DNA from: Pseudomonas sp. TH31
GTDB taxonomy: Bacteria > Pseudomonadota > Gammaproteobacteria > Pseudomonadales > Pseudomonadaceae
Direction: 5' to 3'
NCBI RefSeq assembly: GCF_016650815.1
Contig: NZ_JAEKEZ010000006.1
Coordinates: 379,501 to 443,500, forward strand
DNA: 64,000 bases
The translations under genes were made by a program, and so were the position numbers. Each line of letters opens with the position of its first letter. The first letter of the stretch is position 1. Positions 26,610 to 36,450 of the stretch are shown here, piece by piece. The notes below the pieces were generated by a model that saw only the letters and a program-made list of their open reading frames with translations, made no database searches and was not told the origin of the DNA.

Positions 26610-28225
26610 CTAGGCGTTTCGATGCGCCGAACGTCGAATCAATCCGATCACCGGTAACAGCCCGACCAAAACCAGCGTCAGCGCCGGCAACGACGCCCTC
26701 GCCCACTCGCCTTCACTGGTCATTTCGAAGATCCGTACCGCCAGCGTGTCCCAGCCAAACGGGCGCATCAGCAGGGTGGCGGGCATTTCCTTGAGCACAT
26801 CGACGAACACCAGCAACGCGGCGCTCAAGGTGCCCGGCAGCAAAAGCGGCAGATACACTTTGAAAAACAGTCGTGGCCCACTGACCCCAAGACTACGTGC
26901 CGCTTCAGGCAAAGAAGGCCGTATACGCGCCAGGCTGCTTTCCAGTGGTCCATACGCCACCGCGATGAAACGCACCAGATAGGCCAGTAATAACGCCGAC
27001 AGGCTGCCCAGCAGCAATGGCTTGCCCGCGCCGCCAAGCCAACCCGACAGCGGAATCACCAGCTCGCGATCCAGGTAACTGAAGGCCAACATGATCGACA
27101 CCGCCAGCACCGAACCGGGCAAGGCGTAGCCGAGGTTGGCCAGGCTGACGCCGGCACGGATCGCCCGGTCGGCGCCAGTCGTCGGGCAAACGCCAGCAGC
27201 AGCGCAACGCTGACGGTGATCAACGCCGCCATGCCGCCCAAATACAGGGTGTGGACGATCAGCCCGGCGTAACGCTCATCCAGGTCGAAGCGCCCGCGCT
27301 GCCAAAACCACACCACCAGTTGCAGCATCGGAATGACAAAGGCGCAGGCGAACACCAGACCGCACCAACTCATCGCCGCCAACGCCTTGAAGCCGCGCAG
27401 GTGATACAGCGCCTTGACCCGTGGCCGCTCGTTACTCGCCCGATTCGCGCCCCGGGCGCGGCGCTCGCCGTACAGCACGACCATCACCACCAGCAGCAAC
27501 AGGCTGGCCAGTTGCGCGGCGGTCGAGAGGCTGAAAAAGCCGTACCAGGTCTTGTAGATGGCGGTGGTGAACGTGTCGAAGTTGAACACCGATACCGCGC
27601 CGAAATCCGCCAGGGTTTCCATCAGCGCCAACGCGACGCCCGCACCGATGGCCGGGCGCGCCATCGGCAATGCCACCCGCCAGAACGCTTGCCATGGCGA
27701 TTGCCCGAGAACCCGGGCGGCTTCCATCAGGCCTTTGCCCTGAGCCAGGAACGCAGTGCGCGCCAAGAGGTAAACGTAGGGGTAGAACACCAGCACCAGA
27801 ACGAGGATGACACCGCCGGTGGAACGCACCCGCGGCAATCGTAGCCCGGCGCCAAACCATTCCCGTAGCAAGGTTTGCACGGGACCGGCGAAGTCCAACA
27901 GGCCGACAAAGACGAACGCCAACACATACGCAGGTATCGCAAAGGGCAGCATCAGCGCCCAGTCGAGCCAGCGCCGGCCAGGAAATTCGCAGAGGCTGGT
28001 GAGCCAGGCCAGGCTTACACCCAACAGTGTCACGCCGACACCGACGCCGAGCACCAGCGTCAGGGTATTGCCCAGCAGGCGTGGCATCTGGGTGTCCCAG
28101 AGGTGAGACCAGATCTGTTGATCGATGGTTTGCCAGGAGAAAAGCAGAACGCTCAGGGGCAGCACGACCAACGCGGCGATGACGAAGACCAGGGGATACC
28201 AGCGGCGTTGGGCGGGGTGGGCCAA
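26610..28225 (-). pseudogene. Ferric iron ABC transporter permease (SfuB/FbpB-like), one-base frame break
   Basis: Two reading frames together make an intact double-length permease with two BPD_transp_1 halves. 27056-28225 encodes the N-terminal about 350 residues plus a garbled tail, and the C-terminal part continues in another frame to 26610. Frames meet near 27164-27168. Adding one base to restore CCCGGG there gives APTRAIRAGVSLANLGYALPGS and a continuous protein of 538 aa. The EAA loops AARVLGQSPWQAFWRVALPMARPA and AARSLGVSGPRLFFKVYLPLLLPG are both present. It pairs with the binding protein at 28365 for Fe(III) import; no ATPase is adjacent. The start is a TTG at 28225 and is uncertain. 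The break is probably a sequencing error. Confidence 0.85.
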
Positions 28226-28266
28226 GGAAAAGCTCTCGCGAGAATCGTGAAGTGTGGGGAGAACGC

Positions 28267-28347
28267 AAAAGATCGCAGCCTTCGGCAGCTCCTACATTGA
28301 GATGACGTTCACCCTGTAGGAGCTGCCGAAGGCTGCGATCTTTTGAT
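28267..28347. repeat. REP inverted pair, GTAGGAGCTGCC family
   Basis: Inverted element pair inside the iron transporter operon, between the binding-protein and permease genes. Such a position can differentially stabilise the upstream binding-protein message. Confidence 0.9.
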
Positions 28348-28364
28348 CTTTCAAAGCGGAAAAA

Positions 28365-29369
28365 TCAGTTCCAACCCGCCCGATCCATCATCCGAATCGC
28401 TTCAGCCTGGCGCTTGCCAGCAATCTCGACCGGCAAGGTATCGGCGACAAATTTGCCCCAGCTCGCCACTTCAGCCGATGGCAGAACCGCCGGGTTGGCC
28501 GGGAACTCCTGATTCACATCGGCGAAAATCTTCTGCGCCTCAGGTGTGGTCATCCACTCCACCAGAGCCTTGGCTGCTTCCGGGTGCGGTGCATGCCTGG
28601 TCAGGCCGATGCCCGACAGGTTGACGTGCACGCCACGGTCGCCCTGGTTCGGCCAGAACAGCTTCACTGCCAGATCCGGCTTCTGCTTGTGCAGGCGGCC
28701 GTAGTAGTAGGTGTTGACGATGCCGACATCACACTGGCCGGCGTTGATCGCCTCCAGCACCGCAATGTCATCGGAGAACACGTCGGTGGACAGGTTGCTC
28801 ACCCAGCCCTTGAGGATCTGTTCGGTTTTGGCGGCGCCGTGGACTTCGATCATGGTGGCGGTCAGCGACTGGTTGTAGACCTTCTTCGCCGTGCGCAGGC
28901 ACAGGCGACCTTCCCACTGCTTGTCCGCCAGCGCTTCGTAAGTGGTCAGCTCACCCGGCTTTACCCGGTCCGTGGAGTAAACGATGGTCCGCGCCCGCAA
29001 GCTCAGGCCGGTCCAGGCGTGGGAGGACGCACGGTATTGCAACGGGATGTTGGCGTCGATGGTTTGGGAGGTGAACGGCTGGAGAATGCCCATCTGCTCG
29101 GCCTGCCAGAGGTTGCCGGCGTCAACGGTAAGCAGCAGGTCGGCGGTGGCGTTTTCGCCCTCGGCCTTGATGCGCTGCATCAGCGGCGCTTCCTTGTCGG
29201 TGATGAACTTCACCTGCACACCGGTTTTCGCGGTGTAGGCATCGAAGACTGGCTTGATCAGTTCGTCGATGCGCGAGGAGTAAACCACCACCTCGTCGGC
29301 GGCCTGGGCGGCGGAGCTGCCGATCAGGGTCAGGGCCAGTGCGGTCAGTAGACGCTTCGATGCCAACAT
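28365..29369 (-). CDS. Ferric iron ABC transporter substrate-binding protein (SfuA/FbpA-like)
   Basis: A 334-aa periplasmic protein. The ATG at 29369 gives a signal peptide (about 1-23, ending AQAA) followed by [21 protein letters not shown], typical of ferric-binding proteins. The paired tyrosines expected for iron are seen in NTYYYGRLH near residue 225. GFPAN-like segments ([14 protein letters not shown]) near 290 fit the family. It binds Fe(III) for the adjacent permease. An in-frame extension upstream reads into a REP element and is not credible. Confidence 0.92.
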   Translation of the reverse strand: MLASKRLLTALALTLIGSSAAQAADEVVVYSSRIDELIKPVFDAYTAKTGVQVKFITDKEAPLMQRIKAEGENATADLLLTVDAGNLWQAEQMGILQPFTSQTIDANIPLQYRASSHAWTGLSLRARTIVYSTDRVKPGELTTYEALADKQWEGRLCLRTAKKVYNQSLTATMIEVHGAAKTEQILKGWVSNLSTDVFSDDIAVLEAINAGQCDVGIVNTYYYGRLHKQKPDLAVKLFWPNQGDRGVHVNLSGIGLTRHAPHPEAAKALVEWMTTPEAQKIFADVNQEFPANPAVLPSAEVASWGKFVADTLPVEIAGKRQAEAIRMMDRAGWN

Positions 29370-29498
29370 GGGAGCGGACTCTCGATTGAAAAATGAGGCC
29401 AAATGATAAGGAGTCACATTTGCCTTCTCAATCGAACAGTTCGCGGGTGAGTTACCAGATGTTGCATGGTTCAAAAATAGTGGACTCACCGCCGCCCT

Positions 29499-29594
29499 GT
29501 AGGAGCTGCCGAAGGCTGCGATCTTTTGATCTTTGGCGATTCCAGCATCGCCGTAGATCAAGATCAAAAGATCGCAGCCTTCGGCAGCTCCTAC
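29499..29594. repeat. REP inverted pair, GTAGGAGCTGCC family
   Basis: Inverted element pair between the iron-binding-protein promoter and the 3' end of the ubiI-like gene. Confidence 0.9.
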
Positions 29595-29613
29595 AAAGGC
29601 ATGCGCGAAAATC

Positions 29614-30837
29614 TCAAGCCTTGGCGAGTGCCGGTAAATCCCCGGTCAACCCCAGCGCCTCACGCACAAACAACGCCTTGGCCTCAGGTATTTTCTCGAC
29701 CAGCTTCAACCCGGCGTTACGCAACCAGCGCACTGGCAGCGGATCGGCCTGGAACAACCGTTCAAAGCCTTCCATCGCCGCCATCAACGCCAGGTTGTGG
29801 GGCATGCGCCGACGCTCGTAACGGCTGAGGACTTTGACATCCGCCAGGCGCTCGCCGCGTTCAGCCGCTTGCAGCAACACTTCGGCCAGCACCGCCGCAT
29901 CGAGGAAACCAAGATTTACACCTTGCCCGGCCAGCGGGTGAATGGTGTGCGCCGCATCGCCGATCAGCGCCAGACCCTCAGCCACATAGCGTTTGGCATG
30001 GCGCTGACGCAGTGGCACGCACAGACGCGGATCGGCGCTGATTACCGTGCCCAAGCGCCCCTCGAAAGCCCGCTCCAGTTCACGGCAGAAGCTCTCGTCG
30101 TCCAGCACCATCAGGCGTTCGGCTTCGCTCGGCGTGGTCGACCAGACAATCGAACACCAATCCTGCTGACCGTCCCGCTCCAGCGGCAGGAAGGCCAGCG
30201 GACCGTTGTCGGTAAACCGCTGCCAAGCCGTCATTTGATGCGACTTGGAGCTGCGCACGCTGGTCACGATCGCGTGGTGCAGGTAATCCCACTCGCGCGT
30301 TGCCACGCCAGTCAGGCGCCGCACCGCCGAATTGGCACCGTCCGCCGCGATCACCAACGGCGCGCGCAGCGTGCGACCATCGGCGAGGGTCAGCAGCCAG
30401 TCATCGCCGGAGCGGCGCATCTGTTCCAGGCGCGCATTGGCCAACATACCGAGGTCGCAATCGTGCAAACGATCGAGCAAGGCGTCCTGAACCACGCGGT
30501 TTTCGACGATGTGCCCCAGCACGTCGGCGTGCACACTGGCCGCCGAGAAGTGGATTTGCCCGGTGCCGCTACCGTCCCAGACCTGCATGTCGGTGTACGG
30601 ACTGCTGCGTCGGCTGGCTATGCCATCCCAAACGCCAAGGCGTTCGAGGATGCGCTGACTGGCGGCCGACAAGGCGCTCACCCGCGGCTCGAAAGGCGCG
30701 TCGCCGTCGAAAGGTTTGACGCTCATGGGGCTGCCGTCCAGCAGCAGGACTTCCAGCCCACTGTCTTGCAACGCCAGCGCCAGGGCGCTACCGACCATTC
30801 CGGCCCCGACAATCAGCAGATCTGCGCGCATGTCCAT
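29614..30837 (-). CDS. UbiH/UbiI/VisC-family FAD hydroxylase
   Basis: A 407-aa class A flavoprotein monooxygenase for ring hydroxylation in ubiquinone synthesis, most like UbiI (VisC). The Rossmann GxGxxG is [14 protein letters not shown] (10-23). The NADPH/FAD DG segment is [15 protein letters not shown] (about 160), and the second FAD motif is [22 protein letters not shown] (about 285). It ends the pepP-ubiH-DUF4442 operon and overlaps the DUF4442 gene by about 50 bases. The locus parallels E. coli ygfB-pepP-ubiH-ubiI. Which ring carbon it hydroxylates rests on position and homology. Confidence 0.9.
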   Translation of the reverse strand: MDMRADLLIVGAGMVGSALALALQDSGLEVLLLDGSPMSVKPFDGDAPFEPRVSALSAASQRILERLGVWDGIASRRSSPYTDMQVWDGSGTGQIHFSAASVHADVLGHIVENRVVQDALLDRLHDCDLGMLANARLEQMRRSGDDWLLTLADGRTLRAPLVIAADGANSAVRRLTGVATREWDYLHHAIVTSVRSSKSHQMTAWQRFTDNGPLAFLPLERDGQQDWCSIVWSTTPSEAERLMVLDDESFCRELERAFEGRLGTVISADPRLCVPLRQRHAKRYVAEGLALIGDAAHTIHPLAGQGVNLGFLDAAVLAEVLLQAAERGERLADVKVLSRYERRRMPHNLALMAAMEGFERLFQADPLPVRWLRNAGLKLVEKIPEAKALFVREALGLTGDLPALAKA

Positions 30838-31327
30838 GCTTTAAGCCTGTCTCTGCTTGCGGCTTGAGCCGCACGTAAAGGGTTTTTTCGACCCGCGCCA
30901 CCAAGGTGCCGGCGCCGTCGTGAATATCGACCTGCAACTGCGGCAGGTATTTTTCGCCATCGGCGGTCTGCCGGCGGATGTCGTCGAGCAAGGTCTCGTC
31001 GATGTTGAAGCGCGCGAACACCGGGCCTCTGCCCGGCGAAATGAAGTCGATATCGGCCGCCTTGTCCCAGACGATGTACCGATGCCCGAGGTTCTCCATC
31101 AGCATCAGCATGTAGAACGGGTCGACCATCGCATACAGGCTGCCGCCGAACTGGGTGCCCACGTAATTGCGGTTGTACCAGCCCAACCCCATGGACACCC
31201 GGATGTCGCGGAAGTCATCGCTGATGTGCCGAACCCGAACACCGGAGCCGAGGTACGGCGGGTAAAACGTCATGACCCAGCGCATCAACCGCGCCTTGCC
31301 GAATTTTGCGGTCAGCCACTTAAGCAT
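30788..31327 (-). CDS. DUF4442 hot-dog-fold protein in the ubi operon
   Basis: A 179-aa soluble protein. Residues about 20-150 (RHISDDFRDIRVSMGLGWYNRNYVGT, FGGSLYAMVDPFYMLMLMENLG) match DUF4442, a hot-dog fold related to acyl-CoA thioesterases. The ATG at 31327 was chosen because the domain begins there; the longer in-frame reading upstream is the shadow of ubiH. It overlaps ubiH by 8 bases at its start and the next hydroxylase by 50 bases at its end. Tight nesting between two ubiquinone hydroxylases suggests a role in lipid or quinone metabolism, which is unproven. Confidence 0.85.
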   Translation of the reverse strand: MLKWLTAKFGKARLMRWVMTFYPPYLGSGVRVRHISDDFRDIRVSMGLGWYNRNYVGTQFGGSLYAMVDPFYMLMLMENLGHRYIVWDKAADIDFISPGRGPVFARFNIDETLLDDIRRQTADGEKYLPQLQVDIHDGAGTLVARVEKTLYVRLKPQAETGLKHGHARRSADCRGRNGR

Positions 31328-32507
31328 CAGGACGCGTACCCAAACCCATGGCCTGGCGGGCGAACCAGCGCTTGGCGGGTGGCAACAAATCAAGGCCAAG
31401 CAGGCCGATGTTGCGCCCCAGGGACACCAGCGGTTGAGTGCTTCCGAACAACCGGGTGACCTGATCGGAGAAGCCCACGGTAAGGTTCTGATCCATGCGC
31501 TGGCGTTCGCGATAAGCCTGCAAGGTCGCGAAGTCACCGGGCGAAGTCTCGCTGGCCAACAACGCGTCGGCCAAGGCCTGGGCGTCGCGCAAGGACAGGT
31601 TGAAGCCCTGGCCGGCAATCGGGTGCAGGCTGTGGGCCGCATTGCCGAGAATCGCCAGATGCGGACGCACCTGCTCTTCGGCCTCGATCAAGGTCAGCGG
31701 GTACAAATGCCGCGCGCCGACCTGCTTCAAGGTGCCGAGGCGATAACCGAACACACCTTGCAACTCGCTGAGGAAGCTCTTTTCATCAAGGGCCGCCAGC
31801 CGTTGCGCGTCCATGCCCAGACGGGTCCAGACCAAAGCGCAACGGTTGTCCGGCAGCGGCAACAACGCCATCGGGCCTTCGTCGGTGAAACGCTCGAACG
31901 CCATGCCGTTATGGGATTCGCTCGGGGTGATATTGGCGATCAGCGCGCTCTGGTTGTACGGGCGCTTCTTGATGCCGATCCCCAGTTGCTCGCGCAGGCC
32001 GGAACGGCCGCCATCAGCGAGCACCGCGAGGTCGCATTCCAGAGTGGTTTCGTCATTGAGGGTCAGGCGATAGCCGTCGGTCAGCGGTTCCATTCGGGTG
32101 ACTTCCGCCGGGCAGCGCCAACTGATCACGTCCTTGTCCAGACCTTGCCAGAGGCATTGGCCGAGCCAGGCGTTTTCCACCACGTAACCCAACGCCGGAA
32201 CACCCTCCTCCATCGCCGACAGCCGCGCCGTGGAAAAACGCCCACGGTCGGACACATGAATCTGCTTGATCGGTTCGGCGCGGCGGGAGATTTCCTGCCA
32301 GACGCCCAGCCGCTGATAAATCTGCCGAGCGCCGTAGGACAGCGCCGAAGATCGGGCGTCGTAGCTCGGTTGGTAGGTGTCGCCGGGGGCGAACGGTTCG
32401 ATCAACACGATCTTCCAGCCTCGGGCCTTGGCCCCGGCTTGCAACGCCAACGCCAGACTCGCGCCGACCAGGCCGCCACCGATGATTGCCAGATTGACTC
32501 GACTCAT
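31320..32507 (-). CDS. ubiH: 2-octaprenyl-6-methoxyphenol hydroxylase UbiH
   Basis: A 395-aa FAD-dependent hydroxylase of ubiquinone synthesis. The N-terminal dinucleotide fold is IIGGGLVGASLALAL (8-22), the conserved SxALSYGARQIYQRLGVW block lies at about 54-70, and the FAD ribityl motif is LAILGNAAHSLHPIAGQGFNLSL (about 290). Note Asn in GNAAHS, where most family members have Asp. It overlaps pepP by 4 bases upstream and the DUF4442 gene downstream. Confidence 0.93.
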   Translation of the reverse strand: MSRVNLAIIGGGLVGASLALALQAGAKARGWKIVLIEPFAPGDTYQPSYDARSSALSYGARQIYQRLGVWQEISRRAEPIKQIHVSDRGRFSTARLSAMEEGVPALGYVVENAWLGQCLWQGLDKDVISWRCPAEVTRMEPLTDGYRLTLNDETTLECDLAVLADGGRSGLREQLGIGIKKRPYNQSALIANITPSESHNGMAFERFTDEGPMALLPLPDNRCALVWTRLGMDAQRLAALDEKSFLSELQGVFGYRLGTLKQVGARHLYPLTLIEAEEQVRPHLAILGNAAHSLHPIAGQGFNLSLRDAQALADALLASETSPGDFATLQAYRERQRMDQNLTVGFSDQVTRLFGSTQPLVSLGRNIGLLGLDLLPPAKRWFARQAMGLGTRPDA

Positions 32508-33838
32508 GCCGCTTGTGTCCGTGCTTGTGCCATCAAGGCCTCGATGTCGGCGACCGTTTTCGGCACGCCTTTCGTCAGGATTTCACAACCGGTTTTGGTC
32601 ACTACCACGTCGTCCTCGATGCGCACGCCAATGCCACGCCATTTCTTCGCCACGTTCTGGTTGTCCGGGGAGATGTAGATCCCTGGCTCAACGGTCAGCG
32701 CCATGCCGACTTCCAGCACGCGCCATTCGCCGCCGACCTTGTACTCGCCGACATCGTGCACATCCATGCCCAACCAGTGGCCGGCGCGGTGCATGTAAAA
32801 CGCTTTATAGGCTTCGCTGGCGATCAGTTCGTCGACGTCACCCTTCAACAGGCCCAACTTCACCAGACCGGCGGTAATCACCCGGACCGTGGCTTCGTGG
32901 GCCTGATTCCAGTGTTTGTTCGGGGCGATTTCGGCAAACGCGGCTTCCTGAGACGCCAGCACCAACTCGTAGATCGCCTTCTGCTGCGCTGAATATTTGC
33001 CGCTGACCGGCCAGGTGCGAGTGATGTCGCTGGCGTAGCAGTCAATCTCGCAACCGGCATCGATCAACACCAGGTCGCCGTCCTTGAGCACCGCGTCATT
33101 CTGCTGGTAATGCAGGATGCAGCTGTTGCGCCCCGAGGCGACAATCGAGCCGTAAGCCGGCATCTTCGCTCCGCCCTTGCGGAATTCGTAATCGAGTTCG
33201 GCTTCGAGGCTGAATTCATGCAGCCCGGCCCGGCTGGCCTGCATCGCCCGGATATGCGCCTGGGCGGAAATCCGTGCGGCTTCGCGCATCACCTTCACTT
33301 CTGCCGCCGATTTATACAGGCGCATGTCGTGAAGCAGATGATCCAGGGCAACGAATTCGTTCGGCGGCTGGGCGCCGAGGTGCGCTTTAGAGCGGATCAC
33401 GTTGATCCAGTCCATCAGGTGCCGGTCGAACTCCGGGTTGCTGCCCATGGCCGAATAGACCCGGTCGCGACCTTCGATCAGGCCCGGCAGGATGTCGTCG
33501 ATGTCGGTAATGGGGAAGGCGTCATCGGCGCCAAAGTCGCGGATCGCGCCTTCCTGACCGGCGCGCAGACCGTCCCACAATTCTCGTTCGGCATTGCGTT
33601 CCCGGCAAAACAGCACGTATTCACCGTGCTCACGGCCGGGCATCAGGACGATGACGGCTTGCGGCTCGGGGAAACCGCTGAGGTACTGGAAGTCGCTGTC
33701 CTGGCGGTAGACATGCTCGACGTCGCGGTTGCGAATGGCCACTGCGGCGGCGGGCAGGATCGCGATGCTGTTGGGTTCCATCTGCGCCATCAAGGCCTTG
33801 CGGCGACGGCTGTATTCCGATTTCGGGATATGGATCAT
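32504..33838 (-). CDS. pepP: Xaa-Pro aminopeptidase PepP
   Basis: A 444-aa aminopeptidase P that removes N-terminal residues preceding proline. After an AMP_N domain (about 1-135) comes the pita-bread M24 domain. Its dinuclear manganese ligands are visible as IDAGCEIDCYASDITRTWP (two Asp), HWLGMDVHD (His), TVEPGIYI (Glu) and GVRIEDDVVV (Glu). It follows the UPF0149 gene by 28 bases and overlaps ubiH, as in the E. coli operon. Confidence 0.95.
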   Translation of the reverse strand: MIHIPKSEYSRRRKALMAQMEPNSIAILPAAAVAIRNRDVEHVYRQDSDFQYLSGFPEPQAVIVLMPGREHGEYVLFCRERNAERELWDGLRAGQEGAIRDFGADDAFPITDIDDILPGLIEGRDRVYSAMGSNPEFDRHLMDWINVIRSKAHLGAQPPNEFVALDHLLHDMRLYKSAAEVKVMREAARISAQAHIRAMQASRAGLHEFSLEAELDYEFRKGGAKMPAYGSIVASGRNSCILHYQQNDAVLKDGDLVLIDAGCEIDCYASDITRTWPVSGKYSAQQKAIYELVLASQEAAFAEIAPNKHWNQAHEATVRVITAGLVKLGLLKGDVDELIASEAYKAFYMHRAGHWLGMDVHDVGEYKVGGEWRVLEVGMALTVEPGIYISPDNQNVAKKWRGIGVRIEDDVVVTKTGCEILTKGVPKTVADIEALMAQARTQAA

Positions 33839-33865
33839 GGGCAGATGGCTTTCCCTGGCAGGCGA

Positions 33866-34423
33866 TTAATGCAACGACGGTTTGGCAGCCGCCGGCTCGG
33901 CAGGTTTCTTGGTTTCAGTGAACAGCAACAGCGGCGCAACGCGCAGGTACTCCATGACTTCCATGTAGTCGCTTTCGCCGTCGTCGGACTCTTCCAGGGC
34001 ATCTTGCACTTGAGCAATGGCGGCCAGATCCTGAAGGACCTCGGTCGCTTCAGTGCTCAGCGCGTTGTCGCGGTAGGTCAGGCCGAAGCCGGCGAGGAAG
34101 CCCTGGCACCATTGGCCCAGCGCGGCGGCGCGGTCCGCCAGCGGTGCGTCGTCGGTTGGCAACAGCAGAACGACGGTCATGTCGTCGCCGGTCAACTCAC
34201 CCTTGACCATCTCTTGCAGGCCGATCAGGGCGTTGCGAACGTTGTCTTGTGGCTCGCCTTCGAGCAGCTCGGCGGCGTCGGCCAACCAGCTGTCGGCTTC
34301 GAAGCCGGCACCGGCGCAACTGCGGCCGAGCAACAAGCCATGCAGTTCGGCAGGCGAGACGGAATGGCCGCTGGTGTTCAGCAGGGTGGTGAAGGCTTGG
34401 TACGGGGAATTCTGAATGGGCAT
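33866..34423 (-). CDS. UPF0149 (YgfB/YecA-like) family protein
   Basis: A 185-aa helical protein of the UPF0149 family. The typical start is [28 protein letters not shown], with the mid-region [10 protein letters not shown] and an acidic [22 protein letters not shown]. It is the first gene of the pepP-ubiH-ubiI operon and divergent from the zapA operon, as in E. coli. In P. aeruginosa the YgfB-family homologue affects ampDh3 expression and beta-lactam response; whether that applies here is unknown. Confidence 0.9.
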   Translation of the reverse strand: MPIQNSPYQAFTTLLNTSGHSVSPAELHGLLLGRSCAGAGFEADSWLADAAELLEGEPQDNVRNALIGLQEMVKGELTGDDMTVVLLLPTDDAPLADRAAALGQWCQGFLAGFGLTYRDNALSTEATEVLQDLAAIAQVQDALEESDDGESDYMEVMEYLRVAPLLLFTETKKPAEPAAAKPSLH

Positions 34424-34551
34424 GGGCAGCTAGGCGCCAGACGGCGCTATGTCTAGAATGAAGGCCTTGTATCCTACATCGACAGACTCGCCAAGACTAT
34501 TAAAGGCTGTCCTGCAGCTACCCACCATCAGACACAAATTCAGTGGACATA

Positions 34552-34761
34552 ATGGAAGACACCGATCTGCAAGCACTGATGGCCAGACTCGAGCTGTTAA
34601 TTAGCCGGGTCGAGCAACTAAAGAGTCAAAACGGACTCCTATTAGCTCAGGAAAAGACCTGGCGCGAGGAACGCGCTCACCTCATTGAAAAAAACGAAAT
34701 CGCCCGGCGTAAGGTCGAATCGATGATTTCGCGCCTCAAGGCCCTGGAGCAAGACTCATGA
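34552..34761 (+). CDS. TIGR02449 family small coiled-coil protein
   Basis: A 69-aa, almost wholly helical protein with heptad-like Leu/Ile spacing (LQALMARLELLISRVEQL) and many charged residues. It matches a small gammaproteobacterial family that always precedes zapA. The ATG at 34552 (MEDTDLQ) is preferred over a GTG 9 bases upstream. The stop overlaps the zapA ATG by 4 bases, so the two are translationally coupled. A role in division with ZapA is likely but not shown. Confidence 0.88.
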   Translation: MEDTDLQALMARLELLISRVEQLKSQNGLLLAQEKTWREERAHLIEKNEIARRKVESMISRLKALEQDS

Positions 34762-35075
34762 GTTCAAGCAATAGCGTTACCGTGCAGATCCTCGACAAAG
34801 AATATTCGATCATCTGCCCCCAGGAAGAGCGCAGCAACCTGGTGAGTGCCGCCCGTTACCTGGACGGCAAGATGCGCGAAATCCGCAGCAGCGGCAAAGT
34901 CATCGGCGCCGACCGCATCGCCGTAATGGCCGCGCTGAACATCACCCACGATCTGCTGCACAAGGAAGAACGGCCGGACGTCCAGGCCAACGGCTCGACC
35001 CGTGAGCAGGTTCGCGACCTGCTGGACCGTGTCGATCTGGTGCTCGCGACTGATCCGGACGTCACCAAGGGCTGA
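34758..35075 (+). CDS. zapA: Cell division protein ZapA
   Basis: A 105-aa protein that cross-links FtsZ protofilaments at the Z ring. The N-terminal globular domain (VQILDKEYSIICPQEERSNLVSAARYLDGKMREIRSSGKVIGADRIAVMAALNI, here cited by residues 6-60) and the short C-terminal coiled coil are both present. It lies just upstream of 6S RNA and fau, the standard zapA-ssrS-fau order. Confidence 0.93.
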   Translation: MSSSNSVTVQILDKEYSIICPQEERSNLVSAARYLDGKMREIRSSGKVIGADRIAVMAALNITHDLLHKEERPDVQANGSTREQVRDLLDRVDLVLATDPDVTKG

Positions 35076-35094
35076 TTCGTGGAACCGCTTGGGG

Positions 35095-35100
35095 TATACT
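35095..35100 (+). promoter_or_regulatory. -10 box of the 6S RNA promoter
   Basis: TATACT lies 7 bases before the inferred 6S RNA start at about 35107. The -35 region upstream is weak. Confidence 0.6.
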
Positions 35101-35106
35101 CGCGTC

Positions 35107-35284
35107 ACTCCCTGGGGTGCTTGCCAGTTGACGATGTCCCTGAGCCGATTCGCACTACCCTGGAGGTTGCACGTTGGGCTGGTGTGCATGTCCGCTAGAC
35201 GGAAAGCCTTAAAGCCTACTGCATCTTCCACCTTGAACTTTCGGGTTCAAGGGCTAAGTCAGCAGCGGTTCATCCGGGGAGCCT
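35107..35284 (+). ncRNA. ssrS: 6S RNA
   Basis: An RNA of about 178 nt between zapA and fau. The 5' segment ACTCCCTGGGGTGCTTGCC pairs with 3' CATCCGGGGAGCC to close the long hairpin. The middle has the expected open bubble and the GTCCGCTAGACGGAAAGCC / GGTTCAAGGGCTAAGTC arms. 6S RNA binds the sigma-70 holoenzyme and damps transcription in stationary phase. The position and flanking genes are the classic ones. The ends are inferred from the stem and the -10 box. Confidence 0.9.
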
Positions 35285-35293
35285 GATTCCAGT

Positions 35294-35328
35294 CCGATGC
35301 CGGTTTAAATACCGGCATCGGCTTTTTT
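35294..35328 (+). terminator. Terminator downstream of 6S RNA
   Basis: CCGATGCCGGT and ACCGGCATCGG pair perfectly around TTAAAT, followed by CTTTTTT. It separates 6S RNA from fau. Confidence 0.9.
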
Positions 35329-35368
35329 ACGAGTACGCTTTGTGTACCCGCCCCGCGAGCCCGAATTC

Positions 35369-35982
35369 ATGACCGAACCTGCGCTGCTTCCCCGCCCGCA
35401 ACTTCGACGCATGCTGCGCAAGGCCCGCCGCGCACTGACACCCAGTCAGCAGCGCCAGGCCGCTCGCGGGCTATACAAGCAATTGGCCCAGCACCCGCTG
35501 TTTCGCCGCGCCAGACACATCTCTCTCTATTTACCCACCGACGGCGAAATCGACCCGCGTCTGCTGCTGCGTGCTGCACAACGCCGGGGCAAAGCCACCT
35601 ACCTGCCGGTGCTCAGCGCCTGGCCACGAACCAAAATGGTGTTCCAGCGCATTCGACCGGGCGAAAAGCTCAAGCCCAACCGTTTCCGCATTCTGGAGCC
35701 GCAAGCCAACCTCGGCCGGCAACGCAAGGTTTGGGCATTGGACCTGGTGTTGCTGCCATTGGTCGGGTTTGACGATGTGGGTGGGCGTTTGGGAATGGGC
35801 GGGGGTTCTATGACCGCAGCCTGGCGTACCTGGCGCGACGCAAAACCTGGCGCAAGCCGACACTGTTGGGGCTGGCCCATGAATGTCAGAAGGTCGAACG
35901 ATTGGCTCAAGCGAGCTGGGATGTGCCGTTGCAAGGAACGGTGACCGACAGGGCGTGGTATTTCGCGGGCTTCTCACTGTAG
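35369..35982 (+). CDS. fau: 5-formyltetrahydrofolate cyclo-ligase, one-base frame break near 35805
   Basis: An enzyme that converts 5-formyl-THF to 5,10-methenyl-THF with ATP. The N-terminal LRRMLRKARRALTP and the substrate segment YLPTDGEIDPRLLL are typical. The frame breaks at GGGGGTTC (35801-35808). Adding one T restores the signature GMGGGFYDRSLAYLARR and continues LLGLAHECQKV...DRAWYFAGFSL to the stop at 35980-35982, giving 204 aa. As written, the unrepaired frame ends at 35944 with a nonsense tail. The restored stop codon is the TAG of a GTAGGAGCAAAGC REP element. The gene follows 6S RNA, as usual. The break is probably a sequencing error. Confidence 0.88.
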
Positions 35983-36067
35983 GAGCAAAGCTTGCTCGCG
36001 ATAGCGGTCTTTCAGGCACATGGATGTTGAATATGCCGCCGTCATCGCGAGCAAGCTTTGCTCCTAC
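35979..36067. repeat. REP inverted pair, GTAGGAGCAAAGCTTGCTCG family
   Basis: GTAGGAGCAAAGCTTGCTCG with inverted partner CGAGCAAGCTTTGCTCCTAC, flanking a 40-base spacer. It begins inside the last codon of the repaired fau frame. Confidence 0.9.
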
Positions 36068-36091
36068 GGGTGCGGCGTCCAGCAGACAGGT

Positions 36092-36256
36092 TCAGCGCTT
36101 GAAGGCCGACGGCTGCAGTTGGTGTTGTTGCTGCTGCGCGATCTCGATCGGCGCGTCGGTCTTGTTGTTCCACAGGCTTTGGGCATAGCCGGTGGTCACG
36201 ACGCCGAGGCCAAACAAAATAACCAAAATCCATAGTAAATCCGGTTTGCGTTTCAT
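36092..36256 (-). CDS. Small membrane protein
   Basis: A 54-aa protein, not recognised by family. MKRKPD precedes one transmembrane helix (about 7-26, LLWILVILFGLGVVTTGYAQ), which could also be a signal peptide cleaved after YAQ. A Gln-rich polar tail (EIAQQQQHQLQPSA) follows. The ATG at 36256 is the only one that gives a sensible N-terminus. It stands alone on the minus strand between fau and the EVE gene. The coding pattern and membrane helix make it plausible. Confidence 0.65.
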   Translation of the reverse strand: MKRKPDLLWILVILFGLGVVTTGYAQSLWNNKTDAPIEIAQQQQHQLQPSAFKR

Positions 36257-36450
36257 CGATTGCCCCCAAAGGCATATCAACACGATGACAGCAGCGGTTT
36301 CCGTTGTAGGCCGTGCAGCAGCGTCAAGCTTAGAAGGCCGGCATTTTGCGGCAACGTGAAGCGACACGCAAACACTGGCGTCAACCGACCGTCGGTTTGT
36401 CATAAAATCGCCAGACAACTTGCCCAATCACTTCGCAAGGAGCAAAACCC

